A stretch of DNA of 64,000 bases from positions 1-64,000 of the forward strand of contig WLPT01000002.1 in the NCBI GenBank assembly GCA_009698675.1, read 5' to 3'. The stretch comes from Actinomycetota bacterium. GTDB taxonomy: Bacteria; Actinomycetota; Actinomycetes; Nanopelagicales; Nanopelagicaceae. Shown here in pieces: positions 53,668 to 63,078 of the stretch. Position 1 is the first letter of the stretch, and the number at the start of each line of letters is the position of its first letter. Position numbers and translations under genes: made by a program. The notes below the pieces were generated by a model, which did no database searches, was not told where the DNA came from, and was given only the letters and a program-made list of their open reading frames with translations.

Positions 53668-54550
53668 CTAAATGTGCGCCACGAGACCAATCTGCGGCCG
53701 CCATCTCTTTGCGCCCGGCAGGTATGACGTGCAAGAGCGCAATCGCGCTCTTGTCTGCACAGCCAACGAGAATCTGATTATTAAGAAGGGCGATTTGCCC
53801 TGGCTCTAGCTGCGCAGAGCCGATTTCAGCGCGCGTAACTCTAAAGTTTTCATCTCTAAAAATACTCCAAGCGATAGGTGATGGATAAAAAGCACGAATG
53901 CGGCGAAGGACTACCTCTGCACTCAACTGCCAATCAATCTGTGCCTCTTGCTTAGAAATCTTTGGAGCGTAAGTGCCTTGAAATGGCTGTGGTGTCGGCG
54001 TATGGCCCTTCTCAATTGCACTCAGCGCCATTTCTAAAGCCTTTGGAGCCAACTGCGCAAGCTCGCTCATAAGCTCTAACGATCTGCTTTGCTCTGTTAT
54101 AACGTGGGTTACCGTGCTGTAAATAGGACCGGTGTCCATGCCTTTATCCAAGGCAAATACAGTTACACCTGTCTGAGTTTCACCATTTTCAATAGCACGT
54201 TGAACTGGAGCTGCGCCACGATATGCCGGCAGTAGTGAGAAATGAAGATTGAGAAATCCAAAGCGCGCAAGTTTAAGAATCGCCTCTGGAATGAGAACCC
54301 CATAACCAATCGTCACAACAACATCAAAATCTTCGATCGAGCCGATCAACTCCTGTGGTGTATCCGGTCGCAATAGTGCGATGTTATGGTCAATAGCCCA
54401 TGAACTTACGCTTGAAGCGCGCAGCTCTCGACCTCGTCCTGCACCTCTATCGGGCTGCGAGATAATTAAGGCTATCTCGTGTTGAGAATGTAAGAGCCAC
54501 TCCAGTGTTGGTATGGCCGCAGCCGGAGTAGCAGCTACTCCGATGCGCAT
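53645..54550 (-). CDS. fmt: Methionyl-tRNA formyltransferase
   Basis: This 301-residue enzyme formylates initiator Met-tRNA. The catalytic core motif is LNLHFSLLPAYRGAAPVQRAI, and the Asp is in DKGMDTGPI. The C-terminal OB-like tRNA-binding domain follows from ~205. It shares one base with the def stop and is co-translated; Def later removes the formyl group that Fmt adds. Confidence 0.95.
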   Translation of the reverse strand: MRIGVAATPAAAIPTLEWLLHSQHEIALIISQPDRGAGRGRELRASSVSSWAIDHNIALLRPDTPQELIGSIEDFDVVVTIGYGVLIPEAILKLARFGFLNLHFSLLPAYRGAAPVQRAIENGETQTGVTVFALDKGMDTGPIYSTVTHVITEQSRSLELMSELAQLAPKALEMALSAIEKGHTPTPQPFQGTYAPKISKQEAQIDWQLSAEVVLRRIRAFYPSPIAWSIFRDENFRVTRAEIGSAQLEPGQIALLNNQILVGCADKSAIALLHVIPAGRKEMAAADWSRGAHLDEGSHFG

Positions 54551-55110
54551 TAGGAGTTCCGTCCGAAGATGCTGTGTGGCGACTCTTTGATGGTGATATC
54601 TCTTCCCAAACCCTTGGCCTCATTAAACCAATCTGATTGACGAATCTCTTTCATCGCCGCTTTTCTATTGGCTTTACTAAGGCGATCAATGAAAAGGATT
54701 CCATCTAAATGATCAGTTTCGTGTTGAAGCGCACGAGCTAACAGCTCGGTTCCATCAATGGAGATCGGCTCTCCAAACATATTAAAACCATTTGCCACCG
54801 CTCGAATCGATCGAGGTGTTGGAAAGGTAAGCTCTGGAAAAGATAAACATCCTTCATCATCCTCTTCGATCTCCTGGCTAAGAACCAAGGTTGGATTTAC
54901 TAGATGTCCTAAAACTTCATCGACATTCCACACGAATACCCGAAGCGATACCCCTATTTGCGGTGCGGCTAAACCGGCCCCTGGCGCCTCCAACATTGTC
55001 TGCGTCAAATCTGCGACTAATGTACGTAACTCTTTATCGAAATCAACTACAGGCGCTGCGGGAGTAACGAGCACAGGGTCACCAAAATAGCGGATATCTT
55101 GAATACTCAC
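54550..55110 (-). CDS. def: Peptide deformylase
   Basis: This 186-residue metal enzyme removes the N-formyl group from nascent proteins. All three motifs are intact: GAGLAAPQIGV, DEGCLSFPE (Cys ligand) and LQHETDHLDGILF (two His and catalytic Glu). The def-fmt-rsmB arrangement downstream of priA is conserved in Actinobacteria. Confidence 0.95.
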   Translation of the reverse strand: MSIQDIRYFGDPVLVTPAAPVVDFDKELRTLVADLTQTMLEAPGAGLAAPQIGVSLRVFVWNVDEVLGHLVNPTLVLSQEIEEDDEGCLSFPELTFPTPRSIRAVANGFNMFGEPISIDGTELLARALQHETDHLDGILFIDRLSKANRKAAMKEIRQSDWFNEAKGLGRDITIKESPHSIFGRNS

Positions 55111-55130
55111 CTGCGCATACTACCAAAGAG

Positions 55131-57014
55131 CTAGAGTGAATATGGATCAAATCTAATCGTTAGATATTCCTTTTTAGCAATACTACGCCTACGTTGCAAC
55201 TCATGTAAGAACTGCGCCAAAACTGCACGATCCTGCATTGGACAATATATAACCACTTTCGATTGACCTTTACCGATATCTATCGGTCCATAAATTTTGA
55301 TCTCACCTGGTAAACGTTTCTCATCAAGAGATTTTCTAAGGCCATCTACTATCACAGAGAACTCTTTAGTAGGACCGGCCAACACCGCACTGCTGACATA
55401 AGGCGGAAGCGGAATCTCCATACGTTCGGCCAACTCTCGTCGGACCATCGCTCCTGGACTCCACCTAATTAACGAGGCAACAATTGGGTGTGACTCATCG
55501 ATACTCAAGCACACAGAGCCGGAGGTATTCACCATCGCTGCAGTTTCAAATAGGAGTTCACGTGCTCGCTCCTGTGCACGTAGATCAGGGTGTGCGAAAA
55601 ATTTCAAGGCCTCTAGAACTACAACGGCTGCGTAGCCACCTCGTACCGTTGGCGCAGCTCCCGGAGTTGCCAAGACTAATGAAGGAGTATTTTCAACGCT
55701 GCTCTTAATAACCTCACCATAAGAGAGTATTAACGCAACTCCTGGAAAGGCACGTGAGATCTCTTCGCCAGCACGTTCTATTCCACGTCCGGCCAAATAC
55801 TGTCTATCGCGTTGACACCAAGAGCAGCACCATTCCGGATATGTAGTGTGACAAAGGCTACAAATAGGTGCAGCGCCTTTACTTGAAACTATCAATTTCG
55901 CACCGCACCTACACATCGCTAAATTCTTGCAATGCGCGCAAAGAAGGGCGTTTCCATAGCCTTTACGCGGAGTTAAAAAAAGGACGGGGCCTTGTAAGAG
56001 CCCTTTGCGAATCTCAGAAAATATCTTTCCGGGTAGCAGAGCTCCGTCTATGGAGGAAAATGCCTTAACATTTAATCGGTGAGGGTGATTTACATAGGTC
56101 AACGTTCTATTTTCAATTAGCAAAGACAGTTCCAGTGATGGTACGTACCCCATGTAGATAGTCTCTACTCCCTCGCGCTCTCTACGAATATCGACCACAT
56201 CACGAACATTCCAGCCAGGCGTTCTTATTTCAAAATGCTCATGGGAACTCTCTTTATGCACAATAATTGAAGCCAAATCCGATATCGGAGTGAAAACCGC
56301 ACTTCGCGCTCCAACGACAATGCAGTTCTGTGTATTCATGGCTTTGAGATAGTTCTCATATCTAACTATTCGCGGCAAAGAGCTATCCAAACGAATGTAG
56401 GCAATTTGATCTATCTCAAAGAGTTTGCAGATAACATCGATATCACGCACATCTGGGGCAATCACTAAGACCGAGCCCTTCGAAACCTTCTCTAACACTA
56501 TCTTCTTCAAATCCTCTTCGGCCTGATGCCCCGGATCAAAGCTAATGAAACTTCGCGCGCCCGCACTAATTGGAAGCTTTGTTGACACGTAAGTTGAGCA
56601 GGTGAAGCTTTTGTCGACACTGGCTACTCTGGCAGGTACTGCCGATCGCAAAATATCCATGGGAGTAGAGGCCCAATGTTTTGCAACCTCCTCAATCAAA
56701 TGTAGCGAGGTAGCTGTAGCAACGGGGTGGATCGAAAGCAGTTTTGAGATCTGGTGAATTGTGCCTGTTACCGCACTCTCATCTAATCGTTCAAGAACTA
56801 TCGCCTCAACTTCACGGCCATTAAAGGGGACTTGAACGCGAACACCGACATCCACATGATCAGAGATCCGGGCCGGAACTATGTAGTCATATGGTGAATC
56901 TAAATGGAAGACACCGCTGTCAACCCACACGCGCGCGATGGGTTTGACCGTGGCTGGCACCTGCGGCCTAGCTATCAGTTCGGCCTTTAAGCGAAGGCGC
57001 CCTGGTATTTCCAC
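55131..57014 (-). CDS. priA: Primosomal protein N' (PriA), helicase-degenerate
   Basis: This 627-residue PriA restarts replication forks. The N-terminal 3'-DNA-binding domain (VWVDSGVFHLDSPYDYIVP ... GVRVQVPFNGREVEAIVL) and the paired zinc-binding Cys motifs (CAHCKNLAMCRCG, CSLCHTTYPEWCCSWC) are intact. The ATPase Walker A and DEEH box are not recognisable, as described for other actinobacterial PriA proteins, so it probably works as a structural loader. It starts with GTG, 4 nt after metK. Confidence 0.88.
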   Translation of the reverse strand: MEIPGRLRLKAELIARPQVPATVKPIARVWVDSGVFHLDSPYDYIVPARISDHVDVGVRVQVPFNGREVEAIVLERLDESAVTGTIHQISKLLSIHPVATATSLHLIEEVAKHWASTPMDILRSAVPARVASVDKSFTCSTYVSTKLPISAGARSFISFDPGHQAEEDLKKIVLEKVSKGSVLVIAPDVRDIDVICKLFEIDQIAYIRLDSSLPRIVRYENYLKAMNTQNCIVVGARSAVFTPISDLASIIVHKESSHEHFEIRTPGWNVRDVVDIRREREGVETIYMGYVPSLELSLLIENRTLTYVNHPHRLNVKAFSSIDGALLPGKIFSEIRKGLLQGPVLFLTPRKGYGNALLCAHCKNLAMCRCGAKLIVSSKGAAPICSLCHTTYPEWCCSWCQRDRQYLAGRGIERAGEEISRAFPGVALILSYGEVIKSSVENTPSLVLATPGAAPTVRGGYAAVVVLEALKFFAHPDLRAQERARELLFETAAMVNTSGSVCLSIDESHPIVASLIRWSPGAMVRRELAERMEIPLPPYVSSAVLAGPTKEFSVIVDGLRKSLDEKRLPGEIKIYGPIDIGKGQSKVVIYCPMQDRAVLAQFLHELQRRRSIAKKEYLTIRFDPYSL

Positions 57015-57017
57015 ACG

Positions 57018-58208
57018 CTACTTAATTGCGCTCTGTAACGCATCCGTACGATCAGTGCGCTCCCAAGCAAACTCTGGAAGTTCGCGCCCAAAATGGCCGT
57101 AAGCACTCGTTAATCCATAGATTGGTCGTAGCAGTTGTAAATCCCGAATAATAGCTGCAGGTCGCAAATCAAAGACCGCCAAAACCGCATCTTGAATTTT
57201 CGAAACTGGAAGCATTTCAGTGCCAAAGGTTTCAACAAATAATCCAACTGGCTGAGCTTTACCAATGGCGTAGGCAACTTGAACCTCGCAACGCTTGGCA
57301 AGACCGGCAGCTACAACATTTTTAGCTACCCATCGCATCGCATAGGCCGCTGAGCGATCTACCTTAGACGGATCCTTGCCACTAAATGCTCCCCCACCAT
57401 GGCGTGCCATTCCGCCATAGGTATCCACAATAATCTTACGTCCAGTTAAACCTGCATCTCCCATAGGCCCACCTATGACGAAGCGACCAGTTGGGTTAAT
57501 CAGTGTGGTCATCTCTTTTCGCGGCAGGTCGATTCCCGCCAATATAGGTTCGATTACATACTCAATAATTTCAGGAGTTAGTTTCTTTACAACATCAATA
57601 TCTGCCGAATGTTGGCTAGATATGACAACGGTATTGAGCGCAACTGCGCGATCACCGTCATACTCAATAGTTACTTGGGTCTTGCCATCTGGACGTAAGT
57701 AAGCCAGTTCGCCAGATTTACGAACCTTTGAAAGTTGCTGGGCCAATGCGTGTGCCAACCAGATAGGAAGTGGCATCAGCTCTTTCGTGTCATCGCATGC
57801 ATATCCAAACATTAGGCCTTGATCGCCAGCACCTTGCATATCCAAAGGGTCTACACCGGCAGAAACTCTATGTTCATATGCATCATCTACACCTTGAGAA
57901 ATATCCTGTGACTGCTGTCCGATTGAAATTGAGACACCACAACTATTTCCATCGAAACCCTTATCCGATGAGTCGTAACCGATATTAAGGACAGTATCGC
58001 GCACGATTGTATTGACATCGGCATAGCCATCGGTCGTAACCTCGCCTGCAACGTGAACCTGGCCTGTGGTGATTAATGTTTCCACGGCGACCCGGCTCTT
58101 ACTATCTTGCGACAAAAGTGAGTCGAGTACAGCATCGGAGATTGCATCTGCGATCTTGTCTGGATGTCCCTCTGTTACAGATTCTGATGTAAATAGGCGC
58201 TTTGACAT
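57018..58208 (-). CDS. metK: S-adenosylmethionine synthase
   Basis: This 396-residue enzyme makes SAM from methionine and [16 protein letters not shown] at the N-terminus, [12 protein letters not shown] and [16 protein letters not shown] are all diagnostic. Length is normal. No SAM riboswitch is visible; it lies 3 nt after coaBC in a long operon and supplies the methyltransferases encoded nearby. Confidence 0.96.
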   Translation of the reverse strand: MSKRLFTSESVTEGHPDKIADAISDAVLDSLLSQDSKSRVAVETLITTGQVHVAGEVTTDGYADVNTIVRDTVLNIGYDSSDKGFDGNSCGVSISIGQQSQDISQGVDDAYEHRVSAGVDPLDMQGAGDQGLMFGYACDDTKELMPLPIWLAHALAQQLSKVRKSGELAYLRPDGKTQVTIEYDGDRAVALNTVVISSQHSADIDVVKKLTPEIIEYVIEPILAGIDLPRKEMTTLINPTGRFVIGGPMGDAGLTGRKIIVDTYGGMARHGGGAFSGKDPSKVDRSAAYAMRWVAKNVVAAGLAKRCEVQVAYAIGKAQPVGLFVETFGTEMLPVSKIQDAVLAVFDLRPAAIIRDLQLLRPIYGLTSAYGHFGRELPEFAWERTDRTDALQSAIK

Positions 58209-58210
58209 TT

Positions 58211-59395
58211 TTAACCTAACTGCCGTTTGGCGTGATCCAGAAGAATATCTGCAAGAGCATCTTTGGTGAGTTCTTTGAGTTCAATATCCTCACCGCTTCG
58301 AGTCAGAATCATACCCTGCGTCGTATCTTTTCCGAAGATTGCGCCATCTGTGACGTCGTTTACATATATGACATCTAAGCCCTTTGCCAATAATTTCGAT
58401 TGCGCTGAAGTTTTCAAATCACTTGTCTCTGCGGCAAAGCCCACCATAACCTGGTTGCCCTTAATTGCAGCTAGCTCGGCCAATAAATCTGGAGTGGGCT
58501 CCAAGGCGATTGTGTTGAAATTCGCCTTTTTGATCTTCTGACTCTGCAAATCTTTTGGTTTTGCATCAGCAACAGCGGCCGCCATGACAAGAATGTCGCA
58601 CGTAGGAAAACTCTCACCTAAAGCTCTGCGCATCCCATCTGTACTCTCCACGTGAGTAATCTCTACTCCTGGAATCGATTCAGTATCGATATTTGCGGCA
58701 ATTAAATGAACCGTGGCTCCACGTAACGCCGCCGCTTTCGCCACAGAAACTCCCTGTTTGCCCGAAGAGCGGTTGCCGATGAATCGAACAGGATCTATCG
58801 CCTCTCGAGTGCCCCCTGCAGTTACAAGCAGCTTTACTCCCACCAAATCTCGAAGATTTCCCGTCATAGAATCGAAGGCTGAGATTATCGTTGCTGTGTC
58901 AGGCAACCTGCCCTGTCCAGAGTCGCTTCCAGTCAATCGCCCAATCTCGGGCTCTAAAACTAGATAGCCCCGTGATCGCAGTGTTGCCACATTTGTCACG
59001 GTTGCTTTATTGTTCCACATATTTGGATGCATCGCTGGAACGATAAGCATCGGTACGTTGGCGGCTAAGACCAAGTTTGTGAGTAAATCATCGGCCCGCC
59101 CGGCAGCTATTCGTGCAATCAAGTCGGCGGTGGCCGGTGCAATCAAGAAATAATCTGTCTCTTTTGCTATAGCAATATGAGAGACGTTCTCAATCTCTTC
59201 CCAAACCTGTGTCAAAACCTTTCGACCAGATAGGGCCTCCCAGGTTGCAGCACCCACAAAGTTTAATGATGATGGAGTAGGTACAACCCTTATTCCATAA
59301 CCTCGCTCTTGCAACCTTCGCAAAAGATCACATGATTTATATGCAGCTATTCCGGCTCCAACTCCGAGGATAACCTCGCGCGATGAACCAGTCAT
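58211..59395 (-). CDS. coaBC: Bifunctional PPC synthetase/decarboxylase CoaBC (Dfp)
   Basis: This 394-residue enzyme carries two steps of coenzyme A synthesis. The N-terminal flavoprotein decarboxylase CoaC has [19 protein letters not shown] and PAMHPNMW. The C-terminal CoaB synthetase starts near [27 protein letters not shown] and has [10 protein letters not shown] and KIKK. Both are complete. It is next to rpoZ as in Rv1390-Rv1391. Confidence 0.95.
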   Translation of the reverse strand: MTGSSREVILGVGAGIAAYKSCDLLRRLQERGYGIRVVPTPSSLNFVGAATWEALSGRKVLTQVWEEIENVSHIAIAKETDYFLIAPATADLIARIAAGRADDLLTNLVLAANVPMLIVPAMHPNMWNNKATVTNVATLRSRGYLVLEPEIGRLTGSDSGQGRLPDTATIISAFDSMTGNLRDLVGVKLLVTAGGTREAIDPVRFIGNRSSGKQGVSVAKAAALRGATVHLIAANIDTESIPGVEITHVESTDGMRRALGESFPTCDILVMAAAVADAKPKDLQSQKIKKANFNTIALEPTPDLLAELAAIKGNQVMVGFAAETSDLKTSAQSKLLAKGLDVIYVNDVTDGAIFGKDTTQGMILTRSGEDIELKELTKDALADILLDHAKRQLG

Positions 59396-59410
59396 AGGTG
59401 CAAGAGAGGG

Positions 59411-59659
59411 TTAAGCAGTTGGTTCTAGATTTTCGATCGTTAGTAGGCCTTCGTTAATTTCACGAAGTGCAATCGAAAGTGGCTTCTCATGAACATGGGT
59501 CTCAACAAGAGGCCCGACGTACTCAAGTAGACCCTCACCTAACTGTGAATAATAGGCGTTAATCTGACGCGCGCGCTTTGCAGCGTATAGAACGAGGCTG
59601 TACTTGGAACCGCTCTTTTCTAGAAGTTCATCGATTGGTGGATTTGTAATTCCATCCAT
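59411..59659 (-). CDS. rpoZ: RNA polymerase omega subunit
   Basis: This 82-residue omega subunit aids beta' folding. [28 protein letters not shown] is the family signature, and [13 protein letters not shown] closes the conserved part. GGGGAA precedes the ATG. It lies between the mIHF-Gmk gene and coaBC as in other Actinobacteria. Confidence 0.93.
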   Translation of the reverse strand: MDGITNPPIDELLEKSGSKYSLVLYAAKRARQINAYYSQLGEGLLEYVGPLVETHVHEKPLSIALREINEGLLTIENLEPTA

Positions 59660-59693
59660 AGCTATTCCCCGCTCATTTGGTACTGCCCTGTGG

Positions 59694-60566
59694 TCAAGAG
59701 GCCAATGCTATCAGTTGTTCTACTACCTGCTCGACCTGATCATTGACTATAACCACATCGAAAAATGAGGCCGCTGCCAGCTCATCTTGTGCCAGTTGTA
59801 AGCGCTCGGCTCGCCTCTCGGGACTATCTGTACCGCGGGCCTCCAAGCGCGCAACTAACTCTTCCCATGTTGGCGGCTCTAGAAAGACCAATATCGCCTG
59901 ACTTAAATGAGCTTTGACCTGTTTGGCACCGGCTATCTCTATCTCTAGTAAAACATTGCGCCCGGCCAAGAGCGCCTCTTGTACGGCCGCTCTCGGAGTG
60001 GCATATCTACTTCCGGCAAACTCTGCCCACTCCAAAAACTCATCCTCTTTAACTTTGCGAGAGAACTCCTCTTCAGAGATAAAGAAATAATCCACACCAT
60101 CATGCTCATTTGTTCGTGGAGCTCGTGTTGTCGCAGAGATGCTCACCCAGAAATCTCCCGTAGCGCGCAGTCGCGTAGCTACCGTACTTTTACCAACACC
60201 ACCTGGACCTGAGAGTACAAGTAGCTTTCCAGGAGTTGGTGCATGTGATGATTTCATGAACTCGTTTCGCAGAGCTTTGATTTGGTGTCGACCTAACCCT
60301 GCAATTCTACGGGTTGGAGAGATATTTAACCGCTCCATTAAAGTTGAAGCTCGAACTTTTCCTACACCCGTTAGCGCTTCTAATAACTCCCGAACTCTCA
60401 TCTTGGCAATAGCCTCTTCATTTTCGGCAATTTCCAATACGGTATCTATCGAGAACTCGCCCCGCTTAATCTTGGCTTTAACCTCGGCTCGGCGCTTTCG
60501 TGATTGGCTCGCCTTTTCAAGAGCTGCCAAACGCTCTTGATGAGAAAGCTCAGGAGGTCTACCCAT
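59694..60566 (-). CDS. gmk: Fusion of actinobacterial integration host factor (mIHF) and guanylate kinase
   Basis: One 290-residue frame holds two proteins that are normally separate neighbours (Rv1388 mihF, Rv1389 gmk). Residues 1-~103 are mIHF ([57 protein letters not shown]), a DNA-bending nucleoid protein. Residues ~112-290 are guanylate kinase ([17 protein letters not shown]-loop, [28 protein letters not shown]), which converts GMP to GDP. No stop codon separates them. An internal ATG (codon 104, minus-strand position 60257) might give a free kinase, but I see no good ribosome site before it. Confidence 0.93.
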   Translation of the reverse strand: MGRPPELSHQERLAALEKASQSRKRRAEVKAKIKRGEFSIDTVLEIAENEEAIAKMRVRELLEALTGVGKVRASTLMERLNISPTRRIAGLGRHQIKALRNEFMKSSHAPTPGKLLVLSGPGGVGKSTVATRLRATGDFWVSISATTRAPRTNEHDGVDYFFISEEEFSRKVKEDEFLEWAEFAGSRYATPRAAVQEALLAGRNVLLEIEIAGAKQVKAHLSQAILVFLEPPTWEELVARLEARGTDSPERRAERLQLAQDELAAASFFDVVIVNDQVEQVVEQLIALAS

Positions 60567-60572
60567 GAGGCA

Positions 60573-60578
60573 AATCTA
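60573..60578 (-). promoter_or_regulatory. Predicted -10 box for leaderless mIHF-gmk operon
   Basis: TAGATT on the minus strand is exactly 6 nt before ATG 60566, in the 28-nt gap after pyrF. It suggests a separate promoter for the mIHF-gmk to rpe run. Confidence 0.5.
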
Positions 60579-60594
60579 TCGTCTTAGAAGCAAA

Positions 60595-61302
60595 TCAAAT
60601 AATCTCTCTAGCAATTGCAATTGCTCGCTCGCGCATTGCAGAGGCTCCATCTACCCATGCATTTGTGATTGGTCGCCCGATTACTACAAGATTGGCACCA
60701 TGATCAATGGCCTGACGGGGAGTTAACGTTCGAACTTGATCATCTGCCGATGTGCCTCCTGCGGGACGAACACCTGGCGTAATGATTTGTGTTGACTCTC
60801 CCACGCTCTGGCGCACCGCTTGGATTTCAAGAGGCGAGCAGACAATGGCACGGGCACCTGCATTCACTGCCAGTTCAGCTAAACGCGCCGCAGATTCAAG
60901 GGCGTTAGATTTGAAACCAACTGCCGCTACATCGGCCTCAGATAAAGATGTCAATATAGTTACAGCCGTTACTAATGTTTCGGGCAAGGCCTCTACCGCC
61001 GCTTCAATCATTGCATGGGCACCTGAGGCATGAACAGTTACATACTTTGGTTTCACAGTTGATATCGCCTTGGCTGCGCCACTAACTGTATGCGGTATGT
61101 CGTGCAGCTTAAGATCTAAAAATATATCGCTCTGCGTGTGATCTCTGATTGCTTTGACACCATCTAGACCAAAAGAGAGATAAAACTCAAGGCCCAATTT
61201 ATAGACACGAACAACTCCTTCGGTTGCCTTTACCCAATCAATGGCAGTCTGCAACTGCGGCGTATCAACGGCCAGGATTATCGGGGCGTTAATCTGTGAC
61301 AT
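60595..61302 (-). CDS. pyrF: Orotidine 5'-phosphate decarboxylase (type 1)
   Basis: This 235-residue TIM-barrel enzyme makes UMP. The catalytic Asp-Lys-Asp set is in FLDLKLHDIPHTV, followed by VTVHASG and the phosphate loop TPGVRPAGG. This is the short type 1 form typical of enterics and Bacillus; mycobacteria and Streptomyces usually have the longer type 2 enzyme at this place. It lies 2 nt after pyrD. Confidence 0.94.
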   Translation of the reverse strand: MSQINAPIILAVDTPQLQTAIDWVKATEGVVRVYKLGLEFYLSFGLDGVKAIRDHTQSDIFLDLKLHDIPHTVSGAAKAISTVKPKYVTVHASGAHAMIEAAVEALPETLVTAVTILTSLSEADVAAVGFKSNALESAARLAELAVNAGARAIVCSPLEIQAVRQSVGESTQIITPGVRPAGGTSADDQVRTLTPRQAIDHGANLVVIGRPITNAWVDGASAMRERAIAIAREII

Positions 61303-61304
61303 AT

Positions 61305-62243
61305 CTACTCCTGTTCAACTCTGTGTGCAAAGCCAATCGCATCACGCAAGGATAAAAAGCCCTTAGCTTGCAGTAAATCTTTCAACTCATTTTGAATCGA
61401 AATTAGTGCAAGCGGGTTACCAAAACTTGCCGTACCGATAGATACTCCACTTGCACCAGCAGCAATCATCTCGAGCGCATCGCGCCCATTTGAAACACCA
61501 CCCATTCCGAGAATCGGAATCTTTGGCATCGCTGCATGCACCTGATAGATCGCACGAACGGCAATCGGCCGGATTGCCGGCCCAGAAAGCCCTCCGGTCT
61601 TACCGCCCAGATGCGGACGCATCGTGTCGAGATTAATCACCATTCCTAAAACAGTGTTAATTAACGCCAATGCATCTGCACCTGCATCGACGACGCCTTG
61701 TGCAATGGAGGTTAAATCAGTTACATCAGGAGAGAGTTTGGCGATGATAGGCAGCTCGCCTCCAATTGTGCGTCGAACACCATCAATAACTCTTCGTGAT
61801 GCCTCAGGGTCGCATGCAAAGACCAGCCCACGATTTTCAACATTTGGACAGGAGATATTGACCTCAATGGCACTAATTCCACTTACAGAACGGAGTTTGC
61901 GTGCAAGAGTTGAGTACTCCTCAACCGTCTCACCGGCAATCGAGACGATGATGCGTGCTTTTTGAGACACTAAATAGGGAATATCTTTGGCGATAAACGC
62001 ATCGATACCTGGACCTTGCAAACCGATTGAATTGAGCATGCCACTGGGGGTCTCTGCCATTCTTGGTGTGGGACGTCCGGCTCGCGCCTTACTCATTACA
62101 GATTTTGTAACCACTGCGCCGATATCGTGCAGAGGCAAGAACTGCGCTAACTCTCTACCCGAACTGGCACAGCCACTTGCAGTAAAGACTGGCGTAGGAA
62201 ACCAGGCATTACCGATTATCGTTGAAAAATCTACAGCGCTCAT
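61305..62243 (-). CDS. pyrD: Dihydroorotate dehydrogenase, class 1B catalytic subunit
   Basis: This 312-residue cytosolic FMN enzyme oxidises dihydroorotate. FTASGCASSGRE, IEVNISCPNVENRG, LINTVLGMVINLDT and GMGGVSNGRDALEMI are typical. The LGM.I.LDT form and the adjacent electron-transfer gene indicate the NAD-linked class 1B heterotetramer, not the membrane class 2 enzyme of mycobacteria. It overlaps pyrK by 4 nt. Confidence 0.94.
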   Translation of the reverse strand: MSAVDFSTIIGNAWFPTPVFTASGCASSGRELAQFLPLHDIGAVVTKSVMSKARAGRPTPRMAETPSGMLNSIGLQGPGIDAFIAKDIPYLVSQKARIIVSIAGETVEEYSTLARKLRSVSGISAIEVNISCPNVENRGLVFACDPEASRRVIDGVRRTIGGELPIIAKLSPDVTDLTSIAQGVVDAGADALALINTVLGMVINLDTMRPHLGGKTGGLSGPAIRPIAVRAIYQVHAAMPKIPILGMGGVSNGRDALEMIAAGASGVSIGTASFGNPLALISIQNELKDLLQAKGFLSLRDAIGFAHRVEQE

Positions 62244-63076
62244 AGGCCTCTACCGACGCTATCCCACTCAACTAGAGATCCATCCATTACCGGACCATCT
62301 ATACATGAACGTAGCATCGATACATTCCCAGCACCATCATTGACAGGAAGTACGCAGGTCATACAAATTCCAATTCCGCAGGCCATTGACTCCTCTACTG
62401 CGCATTGATGCACTACCTCAGTTCCACTTGTTATTGCGTTTATGGCCGACAACATCGCCATGGGACCGCATGAGTAGATAACTGCAATATTGAGATCTTC
62501 AATTAAGGCTTTGATTGGCTCGCTGACACGACCCATCTGCCCCATCGTTCCATCCTCGGTATAGATGCGCAGCGAGTTAACGGCTCGCTTACCTTCCATC
62601 GGAGCATAGATCTTGGCGGCGGTGCTAGCTCCAAGCAACATATCAACACGACAGCCACGTGCGTTAAGAACCTCGGCCAATCCAAACAAGGGCGCCGAAC
62701 CGTATCCTCCGCCTACTAATAAGACCTGAACTGGCTCTGTCGGAATTCCGAAGGCCGTACCCAATGGAGCAACTACATCTAGAATCGTTCCCTCGCTTTG
62801 TGCGCATAGCCACTTACTACCTGCGCCATGTGGGGCAACTATTAGCTCCATCGTGCCACCAAAGGTCGAACTACTTGAAATGCGAGAAATCGCGAAGGCA
62901 CGGCGCAAGATCATGCGCGAGCTATCTCCCCCGACATTGATTGCAACGAAATTTCCAGGTTTACAGTGATCTGCGGCGTCGCCAATATTTATTATCAACT
63001 GGTGATATTGGCCCACTCGTTTATTTCCAACTAACGTTGCATTAATCTGCTGAGCGCTCCTATTAATCTGGGCCAT
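62240..63076 (-). CDS. pyrK: Dihydroorotate dehydrogenase electron-transfer subunit
   Basis: This 278-residue ferredoxin-reductase-like protein passes electrons from PyrD to NAD. FAD site RRAFAIS, NAD site LLVGGGYGSAPLFGLAE, and 2Fe-2S ligands in CGIGICMTC plus a later RSCIDGPVMD Cys. ATG 63076 is 2 nt after the carB stop; ATG 63091 is an alternative within carB. pyrK and pyrD overlap, in line with stoichiometric synthesis. Confidence 0.92.
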   Translation of the reverse strand: MAQINRSAQQINATLVGNKRVGQYHQLIINIGDAADHCKPGNFVAINVGGDSSRMILRRAFAISRISSSSTFGGTMELIVAPHGAGSKWLCAQSEGTILDVVAPLGTAFGIPTEPVQVLLVGGGYGSAPLFGLAEVLNARGCRVDMLLGASTAAKIYAPMEGKRAVNSLRIYTEDGTMGQMGRVSEPIKALIEDLNIAVIYSCGPMAMLSAINAITSGTEVVHQCAVEESMACGIGICMTCVLPVNDGAGNVSMLRSCIDGPVMDGSLVEWDSVGRGL

Positions 63077-63078
63077 GA

